Source: Paenibacillus ehimensis NBRC 15659 (GTDB lineage Bacteria > Bacillota > Bacilli > Paenibacillales > NBRC-103111). Taken from it: a stretch of 64,000 nucleotides of DNA. The stretch is taken from assembly GCF_004000785.1 (NCBI RefSeq), contig NZ_BILX01000021.1, forward strand, positions 36,588-100,587. Reading direction: 5' to 3'. The first letter of the stretch is position 1. The number at the start of each line of letters is the position of its first letter. Shown piece by piece: positions 24,684-33,946 of the stretch. Position numbers and translations under genes: made by a program. The notes beneath the pieces were generated by a model, which was given only the letters and a program-made list of their open reading frames with translations, ran no database searches and had not been told where the DNA came from.

Positions 24684-26463
24684 CCGCGCCCCCTCCTGAT
24701 GTCCAAGGCAGCACGACCTCGACGGTCGTTCCTTTCCCCTCCTGGCTGTACAAGGCCAGGCCGTAGGCTTCGCCGTAATAATGTCTGATCCGCTGATTCA
24801 CATTGCTGAGCGCAAAATATTCCGTCGACGGCCCTCCAGCCGACAGCTGCTTGCGAATCTGCTCCAGCCGCTTCTCGTTCATGCCGAGGCCGTCGTCGCT
24901 GACCGCAAACACCATGTTGTCCTCAAGACGGTAGCCGGTGATGCCGATGTGGCCTTTCGCGTTTTTCATTTCCAGCCCGTGAATGATCGCATTCTCGACG
25001 AGCGGCTGGAGCAGCAGCTTGAGCACCTTCTGCTCCATAAGCTCATCCTCCACGTCGATCGTCACGTCGAACTTGTCGCGGTAACGAATTTTTTGAATCT
25101 GCAAATAATAATCGAGATGTTCGATCATTTCCTTGACAGTAATCCAGTCGTCGCCCTTCAAGCTGTGCCGGAAAAAATGGGACAGCGCATAGGCCATCTC
25201 CGTCACCTCCCGGACGCCGTTCAGCTTCGCGATGGAATAGATCGAGTTGAGCGTGTTGTACAGAAAATGCGGATTCATCCGGGACTGCATCAGCTTCAAC
25301 TCGAACTCCTGTTTGAGCAGCTTCTCGTGGTATAAATTTTTGACCAGCTGCTGAATGTTCCGAATCATGATGTTGAAGCCTTCGAACAAAATGCCGAACT
25401 CGTCCTTGCGCTTCTCGCGGATCTGATACGTGAAGTCGGCATGGCCGGCGGACAGCCTCATCGCCTTGAGCAGCCGGAACATCGGGTTATAGATGCTCCG
25501 CATAAAGCCGTAAGCAATAAGCAGACCGGCGGCTACCGCGATCCCCCCAACCAGTAAAATCTCATTGCGCAGCAGAACGATTTCCTTCATCCAATCTTCC
25601 CGCGGCACGAAGGTGACATACTTGAACCCGGTCGCATCCGACGTATGAAACACGACCAAATGCGGCCTGCCCGTCAGCATCGCGGCGAAACGCCCTTCCC
25701 GTTCGTTGACGATGCGGTCCAAATGCTCCAGCGCAGCCGGCCGCTCGCCGAAACCGACGGGAAGGAGCCCCTGCCCTTCCTCCGAAGCTTGAATAAGGCT
25801 GCGCCCGTCCGCCGTCAGCACCAGCGTTTGGAGGCCTTTGTCATTTCGGTTCACCTGCTTCAAATAGTCGGCAATCGTGTTTTCGTTCACATGAATAAAG
25901 AGGGTCGTGCGTCCGGTCGCGGAAGGCTCCAGCGGAATCGGATACGTCAAATAGCGGACCGGTGAAGTGATATAGGTCGAAGCCGGCCATTTGTCCACAT
26001 ACCAGCCTTGCGGCCCGTCCCCGATCATCCGTTCCATATGCAAGACCTCTTCGCTCGGATACAGAAAAATATTTTTCTCCGAGGTCAGCAGCAGCCGGTT
26101 CACCGGATTGTACAGACTGATGGAATACACCGAATGTCCGGCGGTTCGGATGGAGCTGAGATCCTTCAGCATTTGCATGACATTGGAGAGATCGTCATAA
26201 TTTTCAATCCGTATCGTTCGCTGCAACCAATCCCGGCGGGCGCTGTCGACCAGAAAGGGCGTTGCGGCATACCGGGACTGCTCCAGCACGCTCTCAATGC
26301 TTTTTTCCACAAGCGACAAGCTCGCCGAGACCGATTCGCTGACCTTGTCTTCAATCAGAGCGGTCGCGCTGCGAAAGGTGAAATAAGAAACGGTCATTAA
26401 CGGCAAGACGATAAGGATCAGGAAGTAAACGATGAGCCTGAAACGCAAACTGTGAAAGATCAT
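24676..26463 (-). CDS. Sensor histidine kinase (YesM family)
   Basis: This 595-residue membrane kinase has TM1 (about 8-30), an extracytoplasmic sensor region of about 250 residues, and TM2 (about 285-305). A HAMP domain follows. The LytS/YesM-type kinase core has H in MNPHFLYNTLNSI, and the ATP-binding N box is LLLQPLVENAIIHG, followed by DDGLGM. It should autophosphorylate and pass phosphate to the overlapping response regulator. Because the gene lies directly downstream of the ABC permeases, the ligand is probably the sugar or the loaded binding protein. Confidence 0.92.
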   Translation of the reverse strand: MIFHSLRFRLIVYFLILIVLPLMTVSYFTFRSATALIEDKVSESVSASLSLVEKSIESVLEQSRYAATPFLVDSARRDWLQRTIRIENYDDLSNVMQMLKDLSSIRTAGHSVYSISLYNPVNRLLLTSEKNIFLYPSEEVLHMERMIGDGPQGWYVDKWPASTYITSPVRYLTYPIPLEPSATGRTTLFIHVNENTIADYLKQVNRNDKGLQTLVLTADGRSLIQASEEGQGLLPVGFGERPAALEHLDRIVNEREGRFAAMLTGRPHLVVFHTSDATGFKYVTFVPREDWMKEIVLLRNEILLVGGIAVAAGLLIAYGFMRSIYNPMFRLLKAMRLSAGHADFTYQIREKRKDEFGILFEGFNIMIRNIQQLVKNLYHEKLLKQEFELKLMQSRMNPHFLYNTLNSIYSIAKLNGVREVTEMAYALSHFFRHSLKGDDWITVKEMIEHLDYYLQIQKIRYRDKFDVTIDVEDELMEQKVLKLLLQPLVENAIIHGLEMKNAKGHIGITGYRLEDNMVFAVSDDGLGMNEKRLEQIRKQLSAGGPSTEYFALSNVNQRIRHYYGEAYGLALYSQEGKGTTVEVVLPWTSGGGADV

Positions 26464-26510
26464 GAAGCCGCCCCCTCGCTAGTTGTCCCACGTACTTCCC
26501 TTCCTTCGTT

Positions 26511-27341
26511 TTACCCTTTGGTCGCTCCTTCCGTCAACCCGGCCACCAGCTGCCGTTGAATAAACAGAAACAGCACAAACACCGGAATGGAAATCAGCAG
26601 GGAGGCCGCCATCATCGTCCCCCAATTCGTCTCGTACTGCCCTTTGAAATCCATGATGCCGACGGGCAGCGTGCGGAATTCCTGCTTCGTCATGAAGACC
26701 AGAGCGAACAGAAATTCCTGCCACGTAATCAGGAATACGTATGCCGCCGTAGCGCCTATGCCCGGCCTAAGCAGCGGTACGATTACATGGAAAAAGGCTT
26801 TGATCCGCGAAGCTCCTTCCATCATCGCCGCTTCTTCCATATCGTGTGGAATGCCGAGCAGGAAGCTGCGCAGCAGCCAGATCGCAACCGGTACCGTAAA
26901 CGCCAAGTAAGCCAGCACAAGCCCCGCATACGAATTGAGCAGGTGAAGACTGCCCACAAGCTTGTAAAGCGGAACGACAATCGCGCTGATGCAGAACATC
27001 TGACTAACCAGAATCATGTTCAGCAGCAGCTTTCTGCCCGGGAACTCCAGCCTTGTGAAGCCGTAGGCCGCCAGAACGGCGATCACAATGACCAGCACGC
27101 ACGTGATCACCGAGACAGCCAGACTGTTCAAGAAATACGTAATAAAATTCCCGTAATTTAGTGCCGCCTTGAAGTTGTCGAGGGTAAAATGCTCGGGAAT
27201 CCAAGTGGTCGGCACGGTAAACATTTCGTCGGCCGGTTTGAGCGACGTCGACAGCATCTGCATAAACGGAAACAAGACGAAAAACAACAGCAGCGCTATC
27301 GCAATCGCGTACCCCGCCCCAAAAGCGATCCGTTGGGTCAT
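26511..27341 (-). CDS. ABC sugar transporter permease (MalG-like)
   Basis: This 276-residue inner-membrane permease has six predicted TM segments and the EAA loop that docks the ATPase, visible as EEAAMMEGASRIKAFFHVIVPLLRPG (in part EEAAMMEGASRIKAF). It belongs to the carbohydrate CUT1 group. It pairs with the MalF-like permease 12 nt upstream. No ATPase gene is present, as is usual for CUT1 systems that share a multitask MsmX-type ATPase. Confidence 0.92.
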   Translation of the reverse strand: MTQRIAFGAGYAIAIALLLFFVLFPFMQMLSTSLKPADEMFTVPTTWIPEHFTLDNFKAALNYGNFITYFLNSLAVSVITCVLVIVIAVLAAYGFTRLEFPGRKLLLNMILVSQMFCISAIVVPLYKLVGSLHLLNSYAGLVLAYLAFTVPVAIWLLRSFLLGIPHDMEEAAMMEGASRIKAFFHVIVPLLRPGIGATAAYVFLITWQEFLFALVFMTKQEFRTLPVGIMDFKGQYETNWGTMMAASLLISIPVFVLFLFIQRQLVAGLTEGATKG

Positions 27342-27353
27342 TCTGCACTCCTC

Positions 27354-28232
27354 CTAAGTTCTCGATTCGTTTTTGTTCATTTGCCGGATGAGGGCGAGAC
27401 TGATCAGCAGAACGAACAGGAAGCTGATGACGGCGATGCGGGATGCCTCGCCGAAGTTGAAATTGCGGAAGCTCAATTCATAAATATACGTAGGCGCGAT
27501 ATGCGTCGAACGGATCGGTCCCCCGCCGGTCAGCACATAGATCATTTCGAAATAATTGAACGTCCAGATAAAAACGAGCAGCACGACGGTTTTAAGCACG
27601 CCGGATATCGAAGGGATCGTCACGTACAGAAACTGCTGAAACCTGCCCGCGCCGTCGATCCGGGCCGCCTCATACTGGTCCTGGGGGACGCTCTGCAGTG
27701 CGGCCAGCAGCATCAGCATGGGGAAAGGAAATCCTTTCCATATCGCTGCCAAAATAACCGACCACATCGCCAGCTCCGGCGTTCCGAGCCAGTCGATAGC
27801 CGTCGGCCCGAAGCCCAGCTTGGCGATCAGCGAATTCATGAAGCCGAATTGCGCGTCGTAGATCAGCCGCCACGTCAGCGCGGCCACGACGCCGGGAAGC
27901 ACCCAGGGCAGCAGCACAAGCGAACGGACAAGCCCGCGAAGCGGAAAAGCTTGGTTCAACAGCACCGCCGCCACGAGCCCGATCAAGACTTGAAATGCGG
28001 CGACACACACCGTCCAGACGACGGAATGCTTCGTCACGTTCCACAGTTCTCCGTCTGTCCACGAGGCGATATAGCCGGAAAGCCCGACAAATTGAGGCTG
28101 ACCGTGCGACAGATCCGTATCCATCAATGACAATTGGAACGTATAAGCAAGCGGAATAAACAACAGGACGAGCAGTAATAGGATGGCTGGACCGGTTAAG
28201 GCGTATCCCCATAATGTGGATTGCGTTCTCAT
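27354..28232 (-). CDS. ABC sugar transporter permease (MalF-like)
   Basis: This 292-residue permease has six TM segments and an EAA loop (YEAARIDGAGRFQQFLYVTIP). It is the first permease of the CUT1 importer. A hairpin with a T tract lies between it and the upstream binding-protein gene, which would lower permease expression relative to the binding protein, as is common in these systems. Confidence 0.92.
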   Translation of the reverse strand: MRTQSTLWGYALTGPAILLLLVLLFIPLAYTFQLSLMDTDLSHGQPQFVGLSGYIASWTDGELWNVTKHSVVWTVCVAAFQVLIGLVAAVLLNQAFPLRGLVRSLVLLPWVLPGVVAALTWRLIYDAQFGFMNSLIAKLGFGPTAIDWLGTPELAMWSVILAAIWKGFPFPMLMLLAALQSVPQDQYEAARIDGAGRFQQFLYVTIPSISGVLKTVVLLVFIWTFNYFEMIYVLTGGGPIRSTHIAPTYIYELSFRNFNFGEASRIAVISFLFVLLISLALIRQMNKNESRT

Positions 28233-28250
28233 GACTCTCCTCCCGAGTAA

Positions 28251-28300
28251 GAAAAGGGAAGCACCGTGAATGCCGAATCCCCGCTTCCACAGTGCTTTCC
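28251..28300 (-). terminator. Attenuating hairpin between binding protein and permeases
   Basis: Minus-strand stem GGAAAGCACTGTG with CACGGTGCTTCCC (one mismatch, one G-U) followed by TTTTC. It is probably leaky, since the permeases and two-component genes have no other evident promoter. Confidence 0.65.
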
Positions 28301-28324
28301 TTGGATTTGCTCTTTTCAGCGATG

Positions 28325-29611
28325 TTATTTATTCAGAAGCTTGTTGATTTTCGCCGCCGCTTCGTCGAGGGCATCTTTCGCGTTCATTTTGCCGCTCATC
28401 ACTTTCTGTGTCGCCTGCAGCTGTGCATCGGCGATTTCCGGATAATTGGCGACGTTCGGACGATAGGTTGCCGTTGTCAATTGGTTGAAGATGACGTCGG
28501 GATACTTGCGCTTCTGGTCCAAATAAGCTTTGGCCGCTTGCTTGTTGGCCGGCGTCAGCATCGTAATCTGCTTCTGGTTCTCGACATTGGTCGAATACTT
28601 AATGAATTCCCAAGCCAGGTCTTTGCTTTTGGATTTCGCATTGATCGCCAGATTGAAGCCGCCGAACGTGCCGACCGATTCGCCGCCTTCCGGCTTCGGC
28701 AGATTGGCTACGCCGTAATTCATATTAGGCGCCCGGGTTGCGATTGTATCCTGTCCCCATTCTCCATACATGGCCATGGCGGTTTGTCCGCTCGTGAACA
28801 GCGTCATCGCATCTTCTTCGTTCTTGCCTACGCTGCCTGGCGGGCTAATCGCGTTCATATTCGCCCAGAACTCCAGCGCCTTGACCCCTGCATCGCTATT
28901 GATCAAAATATTTTTCCCGGATTCATCCAGCAGCTTTCCGCCCGCTGCAACCGTGAAGCCGTCCACCATACATTGAACGGATTCGCTGCTTCCCGCCCAG
29001 TTGGAGGTTCCGTACTTGCCGTCTCGCGTCAGCTTCTTCCCGTACGTCAAAAACTCTTCCCAGGTGACCGGAGGCTTCTCCGGGTCCAACCCGGCGGCTT
29101 TAAACATATCTTTATTGTAATAGAGCACGCCCCAGACACCCACATCGAATGGTACCGCATACATTTTGTTTTTGAATGAACCGGCTTCCCATGCGCCCTT
29201 AAAGTAGTCGTCCGCTTTGATGTCGGACTTCTGTAAATAATCGTCGATGGGAATGACATAGTTGGCCGCGGCGTACTGCGCCACCCAGATCTGGTCAAGG
29301 AGCAGAATGTCCGGGCCTTCGCCGCCGGCGACCGCCGCAAGCATCCGGTCCTTCAGCTGCAGGTATGGAAACGTCGTAATTTCCACTTCCGCATTGAACT
29401 TCTCCTCGAACGATTTGGCCGCTTTCTTCTGGGCCTCTTGAATATTAACGTCAGCCTGCTGCAGCGTCCATATCGACAGCTTCTGCCTCTTCCCCGCCTC
29501 AGGCGCCGAACCGCCGGCAGCCGGAGCGCCGTTCTGGTCTTTTCCCCCGCAGCCGGAAACGAGAATTGCCGTCGTCGCCATGACCAATGCCGCTTTGCTC
29601 AGATGTCTCAA
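28325..29611 (-). CDS. ABC sugar-binding lipoprotein (family 1 solute-binding protein)
   Basis: This 428-residue lipoprotein has a short signal peptide ending in the lipobox LVSGC, then GGKDQ, so it is tethered on the outer face of the membrane. The mature part has the family 1 fold with ILLLDQIWVAQYA, PFDVGVWGVLYYNKDMF and a C-terminal helical lobe. It starts with TTG at 29611, supported by GGGGAGGA. It feeds the two downstream permeases. Acidic, lysine-rich composition is normal for the class. The sugar cannot be read from sequence. Confidence 0.92.
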   Translation of the reverse strand: MRHLSKAALVMATTAILVSGCGGKDQNGAPAAGGSAPEAGKRQKLSIWTLQQADVNIQEAQKKAAKSFEEKFNAEVEITTFPYLQLKDRMLAAVAGGEGPDILLLDQIWVAQYAAANYVIPIDDYLQKSDIKADDYFKGAWEAGSFKNKMYAVPFDVGVWGVLYYNKDMFKAAGLDPEKPPVTWEEFLTYGKKLTRDGKYGTSNWAGSSESVQCMVDGFTVAAGGKLLDESGKNILINSDAGVKALEFWANMNAISPPGSVGKNEEDAMTLFTSGQTAMAMYGEWGQDTIATRAPNMNYGVANLPKPEGGESVGTFGGFNLAINAKSKSKDLAWEFIKYSTNVENQKQITMLTPANKQAAKAYLDQKRKYPDVIFNQLTTATYRPNVANYPEIADAQLQATQKVMSGKMNAKDALDEAAAKINKLLNK

Positions 29612-29732
29612 GGAATCGTCCTCCCCTTTTTCTCAATTATCGGCTCATCTCTCCGACTTGCTTATAGTATAGTCTGCCGCTCCGGCCGGGCGTATCCGTC
29701 CCGTTTTACATTTCTTCAATGATTTTGACTTT

Positions 29733-29747
29733 ATGTAAGCGCTAGCT
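29733..29747 (+). promoter_or_regulatory. cre-like site (CcpA) upstream of ABC importer
   Basis: ATGTAAGCGCTAGCT matches the relaxed cre consensus WTGNAANCGNWNNCW at every position. It lies about 120 bp upstream of the binding-protein start and upstream of a TATACT-type -10 near 29667-29672, so catabolite control is likely. Confidence 0.55.
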
Positions 29748-29770
29748 TTTCGTTCTTTCCTGAAAATAAT

Positions 29771-29817
29771 AAAAAAGACCAGCTTCGGCCTTTTGGGGCA
29801 AAAACTGGTCTTTTTTT
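29771..29817. terminator. Terminator of mdh, bidirectional form
   Basis: AAAGACCAG (29774-29782) pairs with CTGGTCTTT (29805-29813) with A6 and T7 tails on the two sides. It lies 18 bp after the mdh stop. Confidence 0.85.
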
Positions 29818-29834
29818 AACAAAATGATATGCGA

Positions 29835-30776
29835 TTAACCCGTAACGACTTTGATGACGTTGCGTACGGATTCTGCGGATTTGTCCAGTGCCGCTTTCTC
29901 TTCCGGAAGCAGCTCCAACTCGAATACTTTCTCGATGCCGTCGCCGCCAAGCAGCGTCGGTACGCCCATGAACAGGTTGTCATAGCCGTATTCGCCTTGG
30001 AGCAACGCGATGGAAGGCAGAACGCGTTTTTTGTCTTTCAAGATCGCTTCCGTCATTTGCACGAGGGAAGCGGCCGGTGCGTAATAAGCGGAGCCGTTGC
30101 CCAGCAGGTTCACGATCTCGCCGCCGCCGGTACGCGTACGTTTCACGATGGCTTCAATACGGTCAGCCGGAATGAGCTTCTCGATCGGAATGCCCCCAAC
30201 GTTGGAGTAACGAACGAGCGGAACCATGTCATCGCCATGCCCTCCGAGCACGAAGCCGCGCACGTCTTCCACGGAAACGTTCAGCTCTTGCGCGATGAAC
30301 GTGCAGTAACGTGCCGTATCCAGCACGCCGGATTGGCCGATAACGCGGTTTTTCGGGAAGCCGAGCGTTTGGTAAGCGACATAGGTCATCGCGTCGACCG
30401 GGTTGCTCAGGATGATGACGATCGACTGCGGACTCGTTCTCTTGATGTTTTCGCAAACGGATTTCACGATGCCTGCGTTCGTGTTCACGAGGTCGTCGCG
30501 GCTCATGCCCGGTTTGCGGGCAATCCCTGCCGTGATAATCACGATGTCGGAACCGCTGGTCTCGTCATAGTTGGACGTGCCGACAATGTTCGCGTCGAAC
30601 CCTTGCACCGGGGAAGCCTCGAGCATATCCAGCGCTTTCCCTTTGGTCGGGTTTTCCAGTTGAGGGATGTCCAGCAATACGACGTCGCCGAGTTCTTTTT
30701 GCGCCAGCATCAGCGCTGTTGTCGCACCTGTGAAGCCTGCGCCGACAACCGTAATTTTTTTACGTTGGATTGCCAT
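29835..30776 (-). CDS. mdh: Malate dehydrogenase
   Basis: This 313-residue NAD-dependent enzyme of the LDH-like malate dehydrogenase class oxidises malate to oxaloacetate. It shows [11 protein letters not shown] (nucleotide loop), D36 for NAD, substrate arginines R87, R93 and R156, and the catalytic pair D153 and H180 (GGHGDDMV). R87 in AGIARKPG marks malate rather than lactate specificity. The ATG at 30776 has GGAGG 8 nt upstream. It is last in the citZ-icd-mdh cluster, with a 165-bp gap containing a hairpin (about 30870-30937) but no T tract. Confidence 0.95.
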   Translation of the reverse strand: MAIQRKKITVVGAGFTGATTALMLAQKELGDVVLLDIPQLENPTKGKALDMLEASPVQGFDANIVGTSNYDETSGSDIVIITAGIARKPGMSRDDLVNTNAGIVKSVCENIKRTSPQSIVIILSNPVDAMTYVAYQTLGFPKNRVIGQSGVLDTARYCTFIAQELNVSVEDVRGFVLGGHGDDMVPLVRYSNVGGIPIEKLIPADRIEAIVKRTRTGGGEIVNLLGNGSAYYAPAASLVQMTEAILKDKKRVLPSIALLQGEYGYDNLFMGVPTLLGGDGIEKVFELELLPEEKAALDKSAESVRNVIKVVTG

Positions 30777-30941
30777 AATCAATTCCTCCCATTGGTTTGT
30801 GCCCTATCGCACCTTAATTTTATGATTCAATTTTAGGAATTAGCATATGACTTAGGCTTAATCTTTATTTGCAACGCATGGAAGCGTGTCTGCGGGCGCC
30901 TGCTTCAGCTGGCCGCTCGCAGACCAACGCGTTCCAACGGA

Positions 30942-32237
30942 TTAGAAATGCTTGATGATCTCGTCGGCAAACGCGGAGCATTTCACTTCGGTTGCGCCTT
31001 CCATCAGACGGGCGAAGTCGTAAGTTACCGTTTTGTTGTTGATCGCCGTTTCCATTCCTTTGTAGATCAGGTCAGCCGCTTCCAGCCAGCCCAGGTGTTC
31101 CAGCATCATAACGCCGGACAAAATAACGGAGCCCGGGTTTACCACGTCAAGACCTGCATATTTAGGTGCCGTACCATGCGTTGCTTCGAAGATCGCATGA
31201 CCGGTTACGTAGTTAATATTTGCACCTGGAGCGATACCGATACCGCCGACTTGAGCAGCCAGAGCATCGGACAGGTAGTCGCCGTTCAGGTTGAGCGTAG
31301 CGATGACGTCGAAGTCCGTCGGACGGGTAAGCACTTGCTGCAGTGCGATGTCGGCAATCGCGTCTTTTACGATGATTTTGCCGGCCGCTTCCGCATCTTT
31401 TTGCGCTTTGTTCGCCGCGTCAACGCCTTGCTCTTCTTTAATTTTGTCGTATTGAGCCCAAGTGAACGTTTTGTCGCCAAACTCTTGCTCGGCGAGCTCA
31501 TAGCCCCAGTTTTTGAACGCGCCCTCGGTGAACTTCATGATGTTCCCTTTATGTACCAGGGTCACGCTCTTACGGTTATGCTTGATCGCATATTCGATAG
31601 CGGCGCGGATCAGACGCTTCGAGCCTTCGGAGGATACCGGCTTGATTCCGATGCCGGACGTTTCCGGGAAGCGGATCTTCTTCACGCCCATTTCGTTTTG
31701 CAGGAACTCGATCACTTTTTTCACTTCGGCCGAACCGGATGCCCATTCGATACCGGCATAGATGTCCTCGGTATTTTCGCGGAAAATGACCATGTCCACC
31801 AGCTCCGGACGTTTCACCGGGGAAGGTACGCCTTTGAAGTAGCGAACCGGGCGGGAGCACACGTACAGATCCAGCTCTTGGCGAAGCGCAACGTTCAAGG
31901 AGCGGATACCGCCGCCGATTGGCGTCGTCAGAGGTCCTTTGATCGCTACGATGTATTCGCGGATTGCCGTCAGCGTATCGTTCGGCAGCCAGTTATTGTA
32001 TTTGTTGAAGGCTTTCTCGCCGGCAAACACTTCGTACCATGCGATTTTTTTCTCGCCTTTGTACGCTTTCTCTACCGCTGCATCCAATACGCGCTTGGAA
32101 GCCGCCCAAATGTCGGGACCTGTGCCGTCGCCTTCGATGAACGGAATGATCGGATTGTTCGGAACGTTCAGTTTGCCGTTTGTGATGGTGATGCGTTCGC
32201 CTTCCGTCGGAAGTGCATATTGTTCGAATTGTGCCAT
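30942..32237 (-). CDS. icd: NADP-dependent isocitrate dehydrogenase
   Basis: This 431-residue TCA enzyme converts isocitrate to 2-oxoglutarate. It carries [13 protein letters not shown], the substrate serine in [42 protein letters not shown] and the metal-binding/cofactor segment [17 protein letters not shown]. The length and order match the Bacillus Icd class. The start at 32237 has AAGGAGG. It lies 193 bp downstream of citZ, with a strong hairpin between. Confidence 0.96.
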   Translation of the reverse strand: MAQFEQYALPTEGERITITNGKLNVPNNPIIPFIEGDGTGPDIWAASKRVLDAAVEKAYKGEKKIAWYEVFAGEKAFNKYNNWLPNDTLTAIREYIVAIKGPLTTPIGGGIRSLNVALRQELDLYVCSRPVRYFKGVPSPVKRPELVDMVIFRENTEDIYAGIEWASGSAEVKKVIEFLQNEMGVKKIRFPETSGIGIKPVSSEGSKRLIRAAIEYAIKHNRKSVTLVHKGNIMKFTEGAFKNWGYELAEQEFGDKTFTWAQYDKIKEEQGVDAANKAQKDAEAAGKIIVKDAIADIALQQVLTRPTDFDVIATLNLNGDYLSDALAAQVGGIGIAPGANINYVTGHAIFEATHGTAPKYAGLDVVNPGSVILSGVMMLEHLGWLEAADLIYKGMETAINNKTVTYDFARLMEGATEVKCSAFADEIIKHF

Positions 32238-32312
32238 GAATAGGTAAGCCTCCTTGGATTGGTTTGGAGCCGCGGCAATGCAAGCTCCGTGGAATAGGGA
32301 TGTGATGATGTC

Positions 32313-32378
32313 AAAAAGATACGGGAGCAGCGGCGTCCGTCCCCTTCTCAGGAGACCGGTAACGCCGCAGCCACCCGT
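32313..32378 (-). terminator. Long hairpin with T tract between citZ and icd
   Basis: Minus-strand outer stem ACGGG/CCCGT (32374-32378 with 32321-32325) plus GCGGCGT/ACGCCGC inside, then a TCTTTTTG tail. It may uncouple citZ from icd levels. Confidence 0.65.
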
Positions 32379-32430
32379 AGGATAGCTGCTCTTTTATTGC
32401 TTCCCGCAGGTGCGGGCATCCCAAGCCGGA

Positions 32431-33543
32431 TTAGCGCTGCTCGATCGGAACGAAGGCTTGATGCGACGGTCCCGTGTATTCGGCGCGCGGACGAATGAGG
32501 CGGTTATTGTCGAATTGCTCGAGAATGTGCGCCGTCCATCCGGACGTACGGCTGATCGCGAAGATCGGCGTGAACAAGTCGCGCGGAATCTCGAGCGACG
32601 TGTAGACGGAAGCGGAGTAAAAGTCTACATTCGGCTTCAGCCCTTTTTGGCCGGTTACGATGTCTTCGATTTGAATGGACATGTTGTACCAGTTCATGTT
32701 GCCGGTAATTTTACCGAGCTCCTGGGACATTTTTTGGAGATGCTTCGCGCGCGGGTCGCCGTTTTTATAAACGCGATGGCCGAAGCCCATAATTTTCTCC
32801 TTGTTGGCCAGCTTATCGTTGATATAGCTGGTCACGTTATCGGCCGTGCCGATTTCTTCGAGCATCGCCATCACCGCTTCGTTGGCGCCGCCGTGCAGCG
32901 GTCCTTTGAGCGCGCCGATCGCGGACGTCACGCCCGAGTAAATATCGGACAGCGTCGCTACGGTTACGCGCGCAGCGAACGTCGAAGCGTTCAGCTCGTG
33001 GTCGGCATGAAGCACCAGAGCTTTGTCCAAAGCTTGGATCGCGATCGCTTCCGGCTGTTTGCCCGTAAGCATATACAGGAAATTCTCGGCAATCGAAGCA
33101 CAGGATTTCGGCGCGATCGGCTCTTGTCCTTGGCGGATGCGAGCGAATGCCGCTACGATCGTCGGCAGCTGCGCTTGCAGCTTGATCGCTTTGCGGAGGT
33201 TCGATTCCGGAGTCATATCATTCGCCTCGGCATCGTACAGCGCCAAGCTGGAAACCGCGGTACGAAGGGCGGCCATGGAATTGACGTCTTTCGGGTATAG
33301 CTTCATTTGCTCGATCACTTCGGCAGGAACCGAAGCGTTGTCGCTCAGATCTTTGGTTAATTGATCCAGTTCGGAGCGATTAGGAAGCTTGCCGTACCAT
33401 AACAAGTATACGACCTCTTCGAACGTGGCGTTCTCTGCAAGGTCGTCGATATTGATGCCGCGATAGGTGAGCACACCGTCGATGATGGAGCTGATGGAGG
33501 ACGTTGTGGCTACAATTCCTTCCAAACCTTTGGTAGCAGTCAA
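32431..33543 (-). CDS. citZ: Citrate synthase
   Basis: This 370-residue citrate synthase has the catalytic set: H in HADHELNAS, H in GFGHRVYKNGDPRA and D in VDFYSASVY, plus RLIRPRAEYTGP at the end. The start is a TTG at 33543 giving MTATKGLEGIVATTS, the family's usual N-terminus, with AAAAGGAGAG upstream. An in-frame ATG at 33573 precedes the ribosome-binding site and would add an unlikely extension. It opens the citZ-icd-mdh TCA cluster and is divergent from ppx. Confidence 0.95.
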   Translation of the reverse strand: MTATKGLEGIVATTSSISSIIDGVLTYRGINIDDLAENATFEEVVYLLWYGKLPNRSELDQLTKDLSDNASVPAEVIEQMKLYPKDVNSMAALRTAVSSLALYDAEANDMTPESNLRKAIKLQAQLPTIVAAFARIRQGQEPIAPKSCASIAENFLYMLTGKQPEAIAIQALDKALVLHADHELNASTFAARVTVATLSDIYSGVTSAIGALKGPLHGGANEAVMAMLEEIGTADNVTSYINDKLANKEKIMGFGHRVYKNGDPRAKHLQKMSQELGKITGNMNWYNMSIQIEDIVTGQKGLKPNVDFYSASVYTSLEIPRDLFTPIFAISRTSGWTAHILEQFDNNRLIRPRAEYTGPSHQAFVPIEQR

Positions 33544-33581
33544 GATAATCTCTCCTTTTGCGTTCAAATTCACATAAGTCT

Positions 33582-33610
33582 ACTATAAAGTATTTAGAAA
33601 CTAAAGTGAA
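33582..33610 (-). promoter_or_regulatory. citZ promoter candidate
   Basis: Minus-strand TTCACT (33605-33610), 17 nt, TATAGT (33582-33587), about 40 nt before the TTG start. Confidence 0.55.
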
Positions 33611-33881
33611 CAAATTCAGACATAAAAGTTCATTATCAGCACAATAAACAGATGCTATCTGCGTGCCGTTCCTATGTACTCCTACCGACTCACTGCCTGC
33701 TGCTTACGGATTTGCCCAGTTTCATTATACTCATATTAACTCATAAAAAATCATGCTGAATCAATGTTTTTGCAGGCGAGGAATGAAAAAAGAACGTAAC
33801 GACGATAAAATACAACCGTTCATCGAAGCGTATATTTGCAACTGTAAACTTATCCGGGCTTTCGCCGTTTTACGGGCTCAG
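33611..33881. other. AT-rich divergent region between citZ and ppx
   Basis: There is no supported gene. On the plus strand TTACGG (33704-33709), 16 nt, TATACT (33726-33731) looks like a promoter that could give a leader for ppx or a short transcript. No riboswitch motif is recognised. Confidence 0.4.
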
Positions 33882-33910
33882 TGGACTTCCCCTTGCCGTA
33901 ACGGTACAAT
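33882..33910 (+). promoter_or_regulatory. ppx promoter candidate
   Basis: TGGACT (33882-33887), 17 nt, TACAAT (33905-33910), 36 nt before the ppx ATG. Confidence 0.5.
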
Positions 33911-33946
33911 AAAATTAACTTTCACCCGTTAGCAGGAGGATCAGCC

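Noticed and set aside
30948..32243. 431-codon open frame exactly antisense to icd
   Set aside because: Striking coincidence of ends, but it is rich in Phe, His and Arg and lacks a start signal. Shadow of icd.
33783..33932. 49-codon plus-strand frame starting MKKERNDDKIQPF, upstream of ppx
   Set aside because: A promoter-like pair lies upstream, but the GAGGA touches the ATG and the frame runs through the ppx promoter. No family recognised.
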